A DNA stretch of 64,000 nt from Drechslerella dactyloides (lineage: Eukaryota > Ascomycota > Orbiliomycetes > Orbiliales > Orbiliaceae). The position numbers were made by a program, and so were the translations under genes. The stretch spans positions 2,232,001-2,296,000 of the forward strand of contig JAGTWJ010000003.1 in the NCBI GenBank assembly GCA_020064725.1, in the 5' to 3' direction. Every line of letters starts with the position of its first letter. Within the stretch, counting starts at the first letter, position 1. Of the stretch, positions 1 to 9,791 are shown one piece after another. Under the pieces are notes generated by a model. It was not told the origin of the DNA and searched no databases. It saw only the letters and a list, made by a program, of their open reading frames with translations.

Positions 1-793
1 GATGTTCCCTACCCATTTCCCCTCTTCTTTCGGGACCAAGTGAGCGGCCTCGGTGCCATCCGGGCATCCTGTAGCTTTGCAGCCGCCATCTCTCATCCTT
101 ACTGTGTCCGACATATCCGACGTTACTGGGATGATGAGATCGTCATCGTTGGTCTGCAGCGTTATCAGTGTCAGAATTGCCTTCTGAGACTGTCGTGTGA
201 TGAGCGAAGGATCGTACCATTGATTCTTTCCATTTGACGAGGAGTGGTGATAGATTCCCTCGCGGGAAAGTCCATTGCCGGAAACTTTCGGTGACTTTGT
301 AGCCTGGACTCTCTCGGTAGGAATCTGACGAGTGTATCAGCATTTGTGTACGGAGATGGGACCTTTGCCTGTCGCCATTACCTGTGTAGTAATAGTAGTC
401 TCCTTGGAGAAGAATATCCTCGTCGCTCGCCTCTGTTGCCTTTGGCTTTCTCGGACGTAGTTTCCGTCGTTTTCGAGTCTCTTCCGCAGACTCGAGGCGG
501 CATGGGTGGAGGTCACCAGGCCGAGACGTTAGAATGAATAGAACGGCCAATAGAGTCCCGCGGTGGATCCCCGCGTGCTGTTCGTGAAGCTTGTAGCTTT
601 CCGGAGCTATCCTCCCATCTGGCGTATGTTCAAAATGAATATCATCAGGCAGGTCGAGTGCTGGGAGTCGGATGATTATGTTGACGTCGTCATGGCAGAA
701 GGGATGGCGGATGTTGATGTATTTTCTATAAGGGAACGGTGGCAGGGGGAGGGGCTGCGGCTGCCACTTGTCGTACGCTGGTCGTACGATCAT
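1..793 (-). CDS. HNH-endonuclease-family protein, partial, with an apparent frameshift
   Basis: The gene starts at ATG 793 on the minus strand and runs off the left edge. The first frame (793 to about 240) carries features I associate with a fungal HNH-nuclease family: an IRHP..N.I.RLPALD segment, GIHRGTLLA, and a QGDYYYY ... SFRQWTFPRGNL block. The next frame (about 230 to 1) carries the HNH core: RDGGCKATG at about 80-94 and EAAHLVP at 31-51, whose Cys and His fit a metal-binding HNH site. The two frames do not join in phase. The only GT..AG pair that fits would be about 34 nt, shorter than usual fungal introns. A one-base indel at about 225-262 is the simplest reading, either a real lesion or a sequence error. 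These fungal HNH proteins are mostly uncharacterised. The domain assignment is fairly sure; whether the gene is intact is not. Confidence 0.7.
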
Positions 794-1337
794 TGTCGGT
801 ATCGAAACCTTCTAGGCGAGTACCTAGTAGAACTGATGAGGGAGAGATTAGTATCGGCCCTGTAGGCCAACTGTCTGTCCAAAAGTGTTGTTGTGTGGTA
901 GAATTAGATGAAGCTCCTTCGACGGATTGGGGAAGCTTAAGGCGTCTGGCTTGCGAGACAAGATTTTGGGTTTACCTTTCTATGGGCCCTGAAAATTCTA
1001 CGCTGGGAATATTGCCTCATAGGGAAATTCTGGTCTGGTGGCTGCCAGTCTTGTAATGTAACCAATATTTTCCGAGCAGGTGGACTGGTTAATATCTACA
1101 AACGGGTATTGCAGCTTCAGAAACAGGTATGTACGGGATGATATTATCAGATTTGGCTCTATAGCTACAATTTCACAAGGTGGTTGAATAAACAAAGGGT
1201 ACGTACATACTTTATCGACGGTACTAGATCTGGACCGGCGACCAGCATATTACGTACGTATCCTGAAGATACAGAGGCAGGATATCACCTCAGGACCGTA
1301 TACGTAAGGTAGAGAATATATTACACGGTAGGAGGAA
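794..1337. other. Intergenic, no gene seen
   Basis: This stretch would hold the promoter of the minus-strand HNH-family gene and the 3' end region of the small Cys-motif gene. Only short overlapping open frames without family features are present. Confidence 0.5.
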
Positions 1338-1565
1338 TCAAGCGAGAGTGCAGTTCCCAGACGACGCGGACGGGAAGGGGAGGCGACCCCCCGCGACGAT
1401 GCAGACGGGACACAGCCTGGTCACATCCTTATAGTAGGTCGTCGGCTCTAGCACCTCGGTGCAGCGGCTGCCGGAGGCGTAGCGGCGGTTGCACGAGCGG
1501 TCCGGGCTGCGGTCGCGGGTTTTGCGGCCGCAGAAGTACTCTGTCTCGTGGATGTAGTGGCACAT
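1338..1565 (-). CDS. Small Cys-motif protein (75 aa), MC-x9-C family
   Basis: This is a single-exon protein of 75 aa with no signal peptide. Cysteines are at positions 2 and 12, then in RSC and SRC, and it closes with a CPVC pair. The next gene (1895-2434) shares the start MC followed by Cys 12, two spaced single Cys, and a terminal CxxC, so the two look like neighbours of one family. The pattern suggests a small zinc-binding fold, which is inference. Similar short proteins starting MC..I..Y..C are common in filamentous fungi, and I know of no assigned role. The tail after CPVC is short and Ser/Gly-rich. Coding status rests on the shared Cys pattern. Confidence 0.55.
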   Translation of the reverse strand: MCHYIHETEYFCGRKTRDRSPDRSCNRRYASGSRCTEVLEPTTYYKDVTRLCPVCIVAGGRLPFPSASSGNCTLA

Positions 1566-1894
1566 TTTCCTTTTTGCGGGGATAGATGCGGTTGTCCGTT
1601 TATACGTGCGGAGGTTGTGTGTTATTTCTACTAGATTGGTATACTGCTATGTGTACGGTCTACAGATCTACGAGGAGAGATAAAGATGGTGGGAGGGAGG
1701 ATAATATTGAGACTACCTAACTATGGTAAGAAACGCACCCGCACCGGTTTCATGGGTCCTCGAACCCGTGAAACAAATTTATTAAACATTAAGAAACATA
1801 GCAGGTGTCGATTCGTGTATATAATTAAACATTAAACATCAACTCCAAGTCCCGATTTTTTGATATGTTAGTATAAAGACCGGCCAGGTTTTCC
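1566..1894. other. Intergenic with one strong hairpin
   Basis: This lies between the stop of the 1895-2434 gene and the start of the 1338-1565 gene, both minus strand. It is AT-rich at 1780-1880. The hairpin at 1747-1774 is listed separately. Confidence 0.5.
1747..1774. repeat. Inverted repeat, 11-bp stem with 6-nt loop
   Basis: GTTTCATGGGT (1747-1757) pairs with ACCCGTGAAAC (1764-1774) around the loop CCTCGA. One pair is a T-G wobble. It lies between two minus-strand Cys-motif genes. It could be a 3'-end structure of the upstream gene or a palindromic protein site in the promoter of the downstream one. Confidence 0.6.
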
Positions 1895-2434
1895 CTAGTT
1901 GGTCAAGTCCATGGCGTCCGGGGAAGAATCATCCTCATCCTCCCAGTCGGACTCGGCGGGCTTCTTGTAAATGATCGTGATCCTCTGCCTTGCGACGGGG
2001 GAAGAAGCGGGGGAGCTCTGGTTCTCCTCCTCCTCGGGCTTCTTGTACTTGATGTGGATCTTGAACTTGGGAAGCTGGGCCTTGCGTGCCTGGAGCTTGG
2101 CGGCGCGGCGAGCGGCAGCAGCGGCCTTGCGAGCGGCGGCTGCGAGCTCGCGGGCCTCGGCGGCGGCCTTGCGGGCCTCGGCGGCGGCGGTCTTGCGGGC
2201 TTCGGCGGCAGCCCTGCGAGCTTCGGAAGCGGCCTTGCGAGCCTTCTTCTTCTCCTCGAGTTCCTTCTCGCGTGCCAGGGTGGCAGCGGTAAGGCACTTG
2301 CGGCAGCAGTTGACTCGCTTGAGCCTGCGAGTGAAGAGGCTGCGGCAGCCGTCCTTGAGGCGGTGGCAAGGATGGACGGAGAAGATGTAGGTGTGGTTGC
2401 ACGCCTCGTAGGTCTTGATAAGACGTCTGCACAT
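1895..2434 (-). CDS. Cys-motif protein with Ala/Arg/Glu-rich helical repeat region (179 aa)
   Basis: This single-exon gene has three parts. Residues 1 to about 48 hold the Cys module: MC, Cys 12, HPC, DGC and a final NCCRKC, the same order as in the 75-aa neighbour. Residues about 55-115 are a run of near-repeats of the type EARKAAAEAR, highly charged and Ala-rich, predicted as one long helix or coiled coil. The C-terminus is Lys/Glu/Ser-rich and contains two KYKKPEE/IYKKPAE-like repeats and an acidic end. There is no signal peptide. The long helix fused to a putative zinc module suggests an oligomerising or nucleic-acid-associated protein, but no function can be named. An overlapping frame on the same strand is Pro/Arg low complexity and is taken as a shadow. 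Confidence 0.6.
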   Translation of the reverse strand: MCRRLIKTYEACNHTYIFSVHPCHRLKDGCRSLFTRRLKRVNCCRKCLTAATLAREKELEEKKKARKAASEARRAAAEARKTAAAEARKAAAEARELAAAARKAAAAARRAAKLQARKAQLPKFKIHIKYKKPEEEENQSSPASSPVARQRITIIYKKPAESDWEDEDDSSPDAMDLTN

Positions 2435-2925
2435 GTTGGCGGTAGGTAATATATATAAAAATTATATATAAAAAGAGTGTTTTTTTCGTAAAAAAAAATA
2501 AAGAAAGTAAGTTTCTTCAAAGAAAGTGGGGTATTCAAGTATGTAGAGCTTGACTGGATACTTGAAGTACGTTGGTATAAGTAAGGAATGATAGAAAGCG
2601 GTATACTCTGCTGGGGCTTTGTATACTGGGTGAGTGTTGTACTGAGGAGGAAAGAGGGGGCGGGGCCCAGTAGGGCAGGGGGGCTTTATATGGGGCTTCC
2701 ATCCTGTGTCGACGTGTCTGGTAGATGTGGTCGTTGGTGGGATTGGTCTACCGTGGTTGACAAGTCGACTCTACAGTGCACTGTGGTTGACAGGTGGAGG
2801 GCCCGGGTGTATCCGGTAGGGCTAGATATAGCCGTCTGACTGAAAGTGGTATTGTTGGGGGTCCCTGATAGGGCGACGAGGGAGTTTGGCAGCCTGGTGG
2901 GGATGCTGGAGGTAGTGTGGTGTCC

Positions 2926-2953
2926 AAGTGGCTTCGAAGTGGCTTCGAAGTGG
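2926..2953. repeat. 11-bp tandem repeat, 2.5 copies
   Basis: The unit AAGTGGCTTCG occurs at 2926-2936 and 2937-2947, followed by a partial copy at 2948-2953. It is exact and in non-coding sequence. Confidence 0.8.
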
Positions 2954-4001
2954 CATTTTGTGGATTTCTGGTAAGATATGTCGGTGAGGTGGTTTTGCGG
3001 TGTGAATAATTGGCGGGTCTGGATGTCTGTTGAGCTGGAGAACTCTGGGGTCGTGATGCTCGCGTGGATATATTTCCAAGTTCAAACAACATGCTCATGG
3101 CTGGTATATATTTACCGAGTTCGGTATGGGGACTATAGTCACAGCACAAGTCATTTAATTCGATTGCATACTACTGCTTGATAGCCAAGATAGAGCTGGA
3201 TCGCATTCATGGAGTAGGTAGTTGGTATTGCCATCATGTGAGGCGAGTCTGGCGTCGGGACTGCTGTGAGCCCTAGGGCTTCAATGCCCAGCGGTTGACC
3301 TAGCCGGTCATTACTAATAATCAGAGCGTGCGCCTATTTCTCGATAGCAGCTAAAGAGCTATGGCTGAGGCTAGCTATGGACCTCTTATTGCACAAGTAT
3401 AGCTCGAGCACCGAGCATCAAATCTGGACTGCTACAGATCTGGAGCTATGCATCGAGTTGACGTATGCATGAGATGTATAATGCGCATGACGGGTGTATA
3501 TATGGGCCCAGCGGTAGGGGTCAATGCGGGCTGCAGGAACGGGCATGCACGGGCGATTCCCGGCACAGCTATTGGCCGAGATGCAGGAACCGGGTACGAT
3601 ACACTCTCAGAGTACACATGCCATTCGCATATCGCATTCGAATGCATTCGAGAAGGTATATGGGTGGTGGTTTGACAACGCACGAAGGGGGTAAAATGCA
3701 ACAAGGTCTCGTGGCGGGGCTAAGAATAGACGCCGGCCCCTGATAGCCCGCATCACCAATGTAACTCCGAACAACAGAACTACTTAATTAACTCAGTGCA
3801 CAGCAGACTGGATTGAACATCGTGGCGGGTGTTCTGGAGTGCAGCACGCGGCGGAGGGCAGCCAATCGCGACCGCGAGCTGTTGTTTTGGCGGCGGCCGA
3901 AAGCGGAGATGTAAGTGAGGTGCGGTGTGGTGTTGCCGGCCCAACCACCCTCTTTTAACCCTGTGGTAAACACGCCGCTACGTACGTAGCAACGGGCCCC
4001 G

Positions 4002-4053
4002 GCAATTGCCAAAATCGTGAGCAGCAATTGCCAAATCCGCTAGCAGCAATTGC
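4002..4053. promoter_or_regulatory. Three GCAATTGC palindromes at 22-bp spacing
   Basis: The palindromic octamer GCAATTGC occurs at 4002-4009, 4024-4031 and 4046-4053, so start-to-start spacing is exactly 22 bp twice, about two helical turns. The first two are followed by CAAA. The array lies about 715 bp upstream of the start codon at 4767, so same-face binding by a dimeric regulator is plausible. This is inference. Confidence 0.45.
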
Positions 4054-4189
4054 TGCATCCTGGCCGCAGCCATGACATCTTTTGCTGCATCCCGGCTGCT
4101 TGGCGGCCAGCAGACATAGCAACAGCCTCACATCGAAACCTCGACTTCGGCGCCGCGCCCAGCTGGAACAAATTACGGCGGCCGCCTGC

Positions 4190-4400
4190 TCTAATCCCCT
4201 TCCATCGTCCCTCTCATCGCTCTCCTTCACCTCCCTCCAACCTCATCTCGTCGTCCTCTTTCTTATCGCATCGCCATCTCGCTCCTCCCTCCTCTTTCAA
4301 CCTCCTCTCCGCCCCCTCCCGACTGCCGGCCTCCCTCCGTCCTCTAGCTCCAGCTTCAGCGACTTCCTCTTCTCCCAGTCCAGCCGTCGTCTCGGACGCT
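4190..4400 (+). promoter_or_regulatory. Pyrimidine-rich leader/promoter tract
   Basis: A C/T-dominated stretch sits on the coding strand upstream of the 4767 gene. CT-rich tracts are usual in promoters and 5' leaders of strongly expressed filamentous-fungal genes. The exact transcription start cannot be read from the sequence. Confidence 0.45.
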
Positions 4401-4766
4401 CGAAAGCTGCTGCCGTCGCTCGTTCGCATTCTTCGTCCGCTCGCTCGCATCTGACCAAACCAACCGCTCAGCTCGTTCGTGCGTGCGCACACTCGCATTC
4501 CTTCGCTACTCCGCCAAGACCCGCTGTCGCGCACGCTTTCGTCGCGAGCGGCTACACAGCTGCTGCAGCACTCCGAGGGCGATTCACTTCGCCGCTCCCG
4601 CCCGCTCTGTTATTCTCCCGATCCGAAGGGACGCACCAGACGGGAGAAGCCATCTTTCAACTTCTCTCCAGCCGCCTCGAAAGATCGAGTTGAGAATACG
4701 AGTCGAGAGAATTTCCCTCTTCGATAGCGACGTCGAGCGACAAAAATACCACACACTCAACGCACA

Positions 4767-5873
4767 ATGAGGATACCGACGCTCCTCCTCCTCACCGCGC
4801 CCCTCGCCCTCGCGGCTCCGCTGGTCGACCTCGCGAAACGCCAGTTCTGCGACGCCGGCTCCCAGGTCTGCTCCGTCTACTGCTGTCTCGCCGGCGAGCA
4901 GTGCGTCTACGATGCATCCACCGCCTCCGGCTACAATTGCCGGCCCGTCTCCGACACAAACTACCAGCCCGTCGTCAGCGCCGTCTTCACCTACCCCGTC
5001 GCACCCACTCCCACCGCCCTCGTAGTCACCTTCAATCCCGGTGCCTCCGCGGCGGAGACCCCGGCCGTCACGCCGGGAAACACTCCCGGAAACACAGTCG
5101 TATTCACGCCTGGCACACCGGGAATCACTCCGGGTAACACGCCGGGAAATTCTCCCACGGGCATACTGGTCCCGCCCGTCCAGCCCACCGGTGCCACCAC
5201 CACCATCTCTCGTGGGACCAGCACCGGCGCCTTCATCACCGCTACACCCACAAACAGCGGCGGCGTCGTGCCCCTTCCCGTTACTAGTGGCGGCGGCGGC
5301 CTGACCGCCGGCCAGATCGGTGGCATCATCGGCGGCGTCATCGGCGGTCTCGGCCTCCTCGGCCTCCTGCTCCTCTGGTGCTGCCTCTACGGCGCCTGCG
5401 CCATCTTCCGCCGCCGCGGCTCCGACTCCTCCAGCTACGAGGAACGCAAGACCTGGCGCAGCTATGTCCCGCTCGCCCTCGCAGGCGGCGCCGTAGCCGC
5501 CGGCCGACACCGTCATAGCCACCACTCCACCACCACCATCACGACCGAGAAGCGCAAGTCTGGCAGCAACCTCGGCAAGGGCATCATCGGCGGCCTCGGC
5601 GCCGCTTGGCTGGCCAACCGGTTCATGAAGGACAAGAAGCACGAATACCGCCCGCCAAAGGAGCAGATTGTCGCCGGACACTACTCCAGCAGCTCGTACA
5701 CCGGCACCAGCTCGTACACGGGTACTAGCTCGACTTCCACCAGCGGCCACACGCACTCGGACACCAGCAGCAGCAGCTACTTCAGTCACTCGTCGAGCAG
5801 TAGTGGGTTCGCGAGCAGCGACTCGAGGAGTCCGCCGCCTGCCCGACCGGCGCCGCCGAGGCGCTATAGGTAG
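4767..5873 (+). CDS. Secreted-ectodomain single-pass membrane protein (368 aa)
   Basis: Residues 1-17 form a signal peptide, followed by a Kex2-type KR at 24-25. A short Cys-rich segment follows (about residues 28-58, with CSVYCC and GEQC). Next comes a Pro/Thr/Gly stalk with several PGNTPGN-type repeats, probably O-glycosylated. A Gly-rich transmembrane helix lies at about 180-208 and is closed by CAIFRRR. The cytoplasmic part has a His/Thr-rich stretch, a second Gly-rich hydrophobic patch (GKGIIGGLG) and a Ser/Tyr-rich tail with SYTGT repeats, ending Pro/Arg-rich. The architecture resembles fungal wall-sensor-like surface proteins, but no WSC domain is visible, so the role is open. Codons are strongly C-ending, which suggests good expression. 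Confidence 0.85.
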   Translation: MRIPTLLLLTAPLALAAPLVDLAKRQFCDAGSQVCSVYCCLAGEQCVYDASTASGYNCRPVSDTNYQPVVSAVFTYPVAPTPTALVVTFNPGASAAETPAVTPGNTPGNTVVFTPGTPGITPGNTPGNSPTGILVPPVQPTGATTTISRGTSTGAFITATPTNSGGVVPLPVTSGGGGLTAGQIGGIIGGVIGGLGLLGLLLLWCCLYGACAIFRRRGSDSSSYEERKTWRSYVPLALAGGAVAAGRHRHSHHSTTTITTEKRKSGSNLGKGIIGGLGAAWLANRFMKDKKHEYRPPKEQIVAGHYSSSSYTGTSSYTGTSSTSTSGHTHSDTSSSSYFSHSSSSSGFASSDSRSPPPARPAPPRRYR

Positions 5874-6180
5874 TGTCGTGTGGTTATGGGATCTGTACAT
5901 TTTCGGGGTGTAATGTGGAGGCGGTCTCATATCGGTACTCATTCTCCGTTGTTTTTGTTTATTTCGTTTTCTTCCAAAAAATTTTGTTTGACACGGCGGA
6001 CTCGAGAGAGCCACCGTTTGTTTGCTGATATTCGCGAGTTATTCTTTTCCTTCTAGTCACCGACGCTTGTCTTTCCAGCGAGTGATACGGCATGGCATGC
6101 ATTTCTTGGTTCTTGACGCCCCGCTTCGTATCATATCAAGCCTGTTCTTCCGATATCGATGCCACGTACGATTCTGGATC

Positions 6181-6200
6181 CGAGCGAGCGAGCGAGCGAG
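6181..6200. repeat. (CGAG)5 microsatellite
   Basis: Five perfect CGAG units lie in non-coding sequence. Confidence 0.85.
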
Positions 6201-7127
6201 CACTGTTTTCCGAGCAGACGACACCGGGTCTCTTTTGGAACGACGAAGCCGATTCTACGATCGTTGCAGCGAATCATTCGACCGATCGATACCCGATTTT
6301 CACCTTTCGGATTTTTTTTTTATTTGCACGTTTTCATTTGTACTCATCACGATCTTCGAATGAAGTTAAGGATGACTTTGATGTATATACTGATTATGTC
6401 GTTATTTTTCCATCCCATTGCAGCGGACTGCGGTCGCTAGACAGACATACACCACGACGTCTTCGTTCGGCTGTCTTGTCTACGGCTGTATTTTTTCCGC
6501 GAAGGAGTTTGGGAGTTATTTATTGCATCATGGGTTTCCGCCGCTACCTACCTTGGTCAAGCATCTGCGCCGTCGTTCCTTTCTGTTGGATAATGTGTTA
6601 TACAATATAAATGCCCGTTCATGTATCTAAGATTAGCAACGCGATGGATCTTCCACGTCCCCAACCATATTTATTATCGTGAGACAAATGTAGATGAGGG
6701 TGCACGGGTGTGTAGACGGGTGTTCTATGGCCGGTGGGTGCATCTGCGCGAATTGTAAGAGCTTTGTAAGATGCACCTGTAGGCAGCGACGGATGATTGT
6801 GTGAGCATGAGGAGACTGTCCTGCAGCGACGGTATTTTGCGGACGGGATCGAGCTAGCTATAAATTCTGGTCTAGCGTGGCATTCGAGAATTGAGGCGTG
6901 TCCATGCATGCTCGGCCCAGCCTCTGGCCAAGAGTCCAAGGTGTGCATGGAATGTGCGGATGACGTCGCACGTTGACATTCGCGGGTAATGCTCGTTGCT
7001 TTGTGCTACACCGATATTGAATGTAGATCAATATCATAATTAGGGATCTTGTAAGTGCTATAAGATATACAGGCCAGAGACATATGTATGGTGAAAGATC
7101 TACTAGCATGAAGCAATCTACCAGATG

Positions 7128-7194
7128 TTTCTTTTCTTTCTCTCTCGTTCTCTCCCTCTCCCTCTCTCTCTTTTCTTTCTTTCTTTTTTTTTTT
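7128..7194. repeat. Pyrimidine (CT/T) tract
   Basis: About 67 bases are almost purely C and T, ending in a run of T. It is intergenic. Confidence 0.85.
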
Positions 7195-7845
7195 GGCTAT
7201 AAGGTATTACCAAAAGAATAAATACTTTCTTTGTCTCCTTTGTGTAACCATTAATGCAGTACCGATCAATCCTCTGGTTTTTTGACTAGATAATCTTTAT
7301 AGCATGCAAAACTGAATGCAGGTGATATCTCGTTCCAAGGGTTCATATGTATCACAAGTCTAATGAATACCATCATAGCTAGGACCATATTGAAAGATAA
7401 AGTTCACCCAAAATAACCTTCGTAGCTAGCGCTACCAATCGGCCAAACCAATCAAGCATAGGTCACACACTAGAGGCCCCGACAGAACCCGATCTAGCAA
7501 GCACCCGATAATAGCTAGCCAGGTACTAGTACTATCATTGAAGTTATAGCCCGGACACTTTACTTGAGCATACACTTACTCAAGTCGTACTCGTTATATA
7601 TATCAATAAGTATTTAGATGGTGAATTTCACCTATAGCGTAGTCTTGGCTGTGAAGGCGTGGTGGGGTATATACTAGCATTGATTCGAGGCAAAGTGGTA
7701 TGTATAGAAATAAAACCGAGTCGAGTAGCTGAAATGCAGGAAACAGTATATATAAATATGCACGCTAGACCCCCGACAGTATCCGGTATATAAATTGGTA
7801 TGGTAGTAGCTTTTCCCCGTTGCCGGCGTTCCATGGAACGAAATA

Positions 7846-9791
7846 TCATACACGATCGCCCAAAACAGCCAACAAGTAAGGGTACCCCGGGTCAGGAAGG
7901 GCGATGTGGAAAGTGCCATTCCTATTCATGAACGGACGCGGCACGCCGAAAACCACACCGTCAAACTGTTGCATACTCTGCACAATGTGCCCGTTGTCCC
8001 CAAAATTGAGTGTGAACTCAAGTTGCATGCCGTAGCCGAATAGAAGGTTGCTCGGCCGGACGACTTTCTCCCGCAAGTAATTCCGTGCGTCTGACCTCAG
8101 TTTTGGATAAGACTCTCTGAATCCATTCTCGTGCCTAATTAAGAAGATTAATGGGAATCCTCGATTAACGCTATTTAAAAAGATTTTGCAGCAGATACGG
8201 AAGCAAATAGAGGTTGGGCTCCCACCAATTGCCCCTGGTGATATCGAAGGACTTGATACCGGAGAACGTGATCGCGATCTCTTCCACTCGAATTGATATA
8301 TTTTGCTTGTTGTAAACCATATTCAGCGTCGTTTCCGCCTCCCGCACATCTTTTTCTCCTTGCCGGAATTCTTGTCGGATATTCTTGAACCCCAAATCCT
8401 GCCACCGTACTTGACGATGTTTAGGTTTCAGCAGGTTTTCTTGCAGGACAACGATCCGCTCGTGGTTGGGCTGTAGATGGTCGTCGTTCCAGGAAATGAC
8501 GGTATCGTCATAATCTTTGAGCCTGTAAGAAGGCTTATAAAAGCGATCCAGCTTTGCCTCTTTGTCGGTGGTACTTATACCTTTTGCATCCAGAAGGCGG
8601 TCGACTCTGGTCCTTTCAGCGTCCACACAGGGCATGTTGTATCTAGATACCATGAATCAGTTCTGTCAATATTCTTATCATGATTGTTTTGGCACTGTAC
8701 CCCGGTACGCTTTCCAAGTATTGACGGGCCTTTGCGACTCCCTCGAGGAGAGTATTCATACGGCTCATCTCTGGTCCGTAGTAGTCTATTCGTGCCTGGT
8801 TGTAAAGCTGTGTGGCGAACTGCAGATTTCTTTGGACGAGTTTGTATCGCTCGTCGTGCGCTTCTACCCAGTCTGATAAATTTTTAATGTTGTCCCACGG
8901 CGTGGACTGGGTGCTCGTGGCGTCGATGTATGTCATGTATTTTTGAATCGACTCGCTTTTGATTCTTTCCAGGTCGTCGGATGCCTCTTTTAGGTTGCTC
9001 CATAGTTCTATCATCCGTGCCTTCGCCTCTTGGTCGCTGCTTGCCTGCAGACGTCAGTTTGTAAATCAAAACAAGCATATTCTAAGCGATTCATATATAC
9101 TCACAGGCAATTGGGTAGCGACAGCGGCAAAGTCTAAATATCTAGAGGGCGGTAATTTACGCCACATTAGTAGAAATCAAAAAAGGGCTGCGGGAAAAAA
9201 AATATACGCCTACTCATTGTAGTAGCCAAAATAACTCCGCTCGTTGTAATGCCAAATTGGAGAACTGTCGGGCAATAAGGTATCGGATATCAGCCAAGTA
9301 TGATAGTTCATCATCTCTATATAATTCGGCTGTTCGATAGGTATCCCATCTTCGAATAACGGCGCTACATAAAGGGCCTTGTTGACAGCCAGCAGATTAG
9401 TCTCCGGTGTGAAGAAGGGTCGCAGCGCTTGGGCATATGCGAACAAAAGTCTCGAATCGCCATAAAACGGGTGCGGAACGCCGTCATCCGTTTCGCTTTG
9501 AGCTTCAGGCGCTGGGGTTGTCGTTTGTGAGTCTCCGTCCAACAGCAGCGTTACGAAACTCAGAGCCCCCAGCATTACAGGGACGCCCAATGCTGAAATA
9601 TATGCATTCCAGTTGACACTATCCATGGAGTAATTCGTGAAACTAGACTTTATAGATAGCACACCGGCATCGCAGGCGCAAAGTGGGTTCAGCGTCAGCT
9701 TTATAGAGAATAGTGTGCAGTCAAAACTAAACGACGCGAACAGAGCAAGTGAGATGAGGGTAATGGCTAAGGATTTTGAGATCCGCGCCAT
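7846..9791 (-). CDS. Paralog B of a tandem pair, family not recognised (554 aa, 5 exons)
   Basis: Exons (minus strand) are 9791-9214, 9141-9105, 9044-8701, 8642-8226 and 8134-7846; joins are in phase 2, 0, 2, 2. Residues 1 to about 25 are a signal-like hydrophobic segment, and a second hydrophobic stretch lies near residues 65-83. From about residue 110 it matches the neighbour at 10433-12130: a helical first half (ALYVAPLFEDG against LVYIAPQRMRG), the NMP join, a beta-rich middle ending F.I..GNW, the shared YPKLR.DA, and a C-terminus ending LLAVLG. I do not recognise the family. The N-terminal extension suggests entry to the secretory pathway, unlike the paralog. Many A/T-ending codons set it apart from the housekeeping genes nearby. 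Exon joins are well supported by the alignment. Confidence 0.8.

Larger units (their letters stand above)
2435..4766. other. Intergenic / upstream region of the 4767 gene
   Basis: No convincing coding frame is present. It contains a tandem repeat at 2926-2953, a spaced palindrome array at 4002-4053 and a pyrimidine-rich leader at about 4190-4400. Long open frames here are low complexity (Ser/Leu/Arg/Pro) and arise from the CT-rich composition. Confidence 0.5.
5874..7845. other. Intergenic with simple repeats
   Basis: No gene is recognised. It holds the 3' region of the 4767 gene, a (CGAG)n run at 6181-6200, a pyrimidine microsatellite at about 7128-7194, and AT-rich sequence before the end of the gene at 7846. 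Confidence 0.5.

Noticed and set aside
1903..2538. Second long minus-strand frame overlapping the Cys-motif gene
   Set aside because: It is Pro/Arg/Ala low complexity without Cys pattern; the chosen frame shares its Cys module with the neighbouring gene.
4082..4693. 203-codon open frame upstream of the 4767 gene
   Set aside because: It is Ser/Leu/Arg/Pro sequence from a CT-rich leader with no motif; overlapping frames are open as well.
4584..6014. 476-codon open frame on the minus strand opposite the 4767 gene
   Set aside because: It is Ala/Gly/Arg low complexity caused by the C-ending codons of the real gene on the other strand, whose signal peptide, TM helix and tail are clear.
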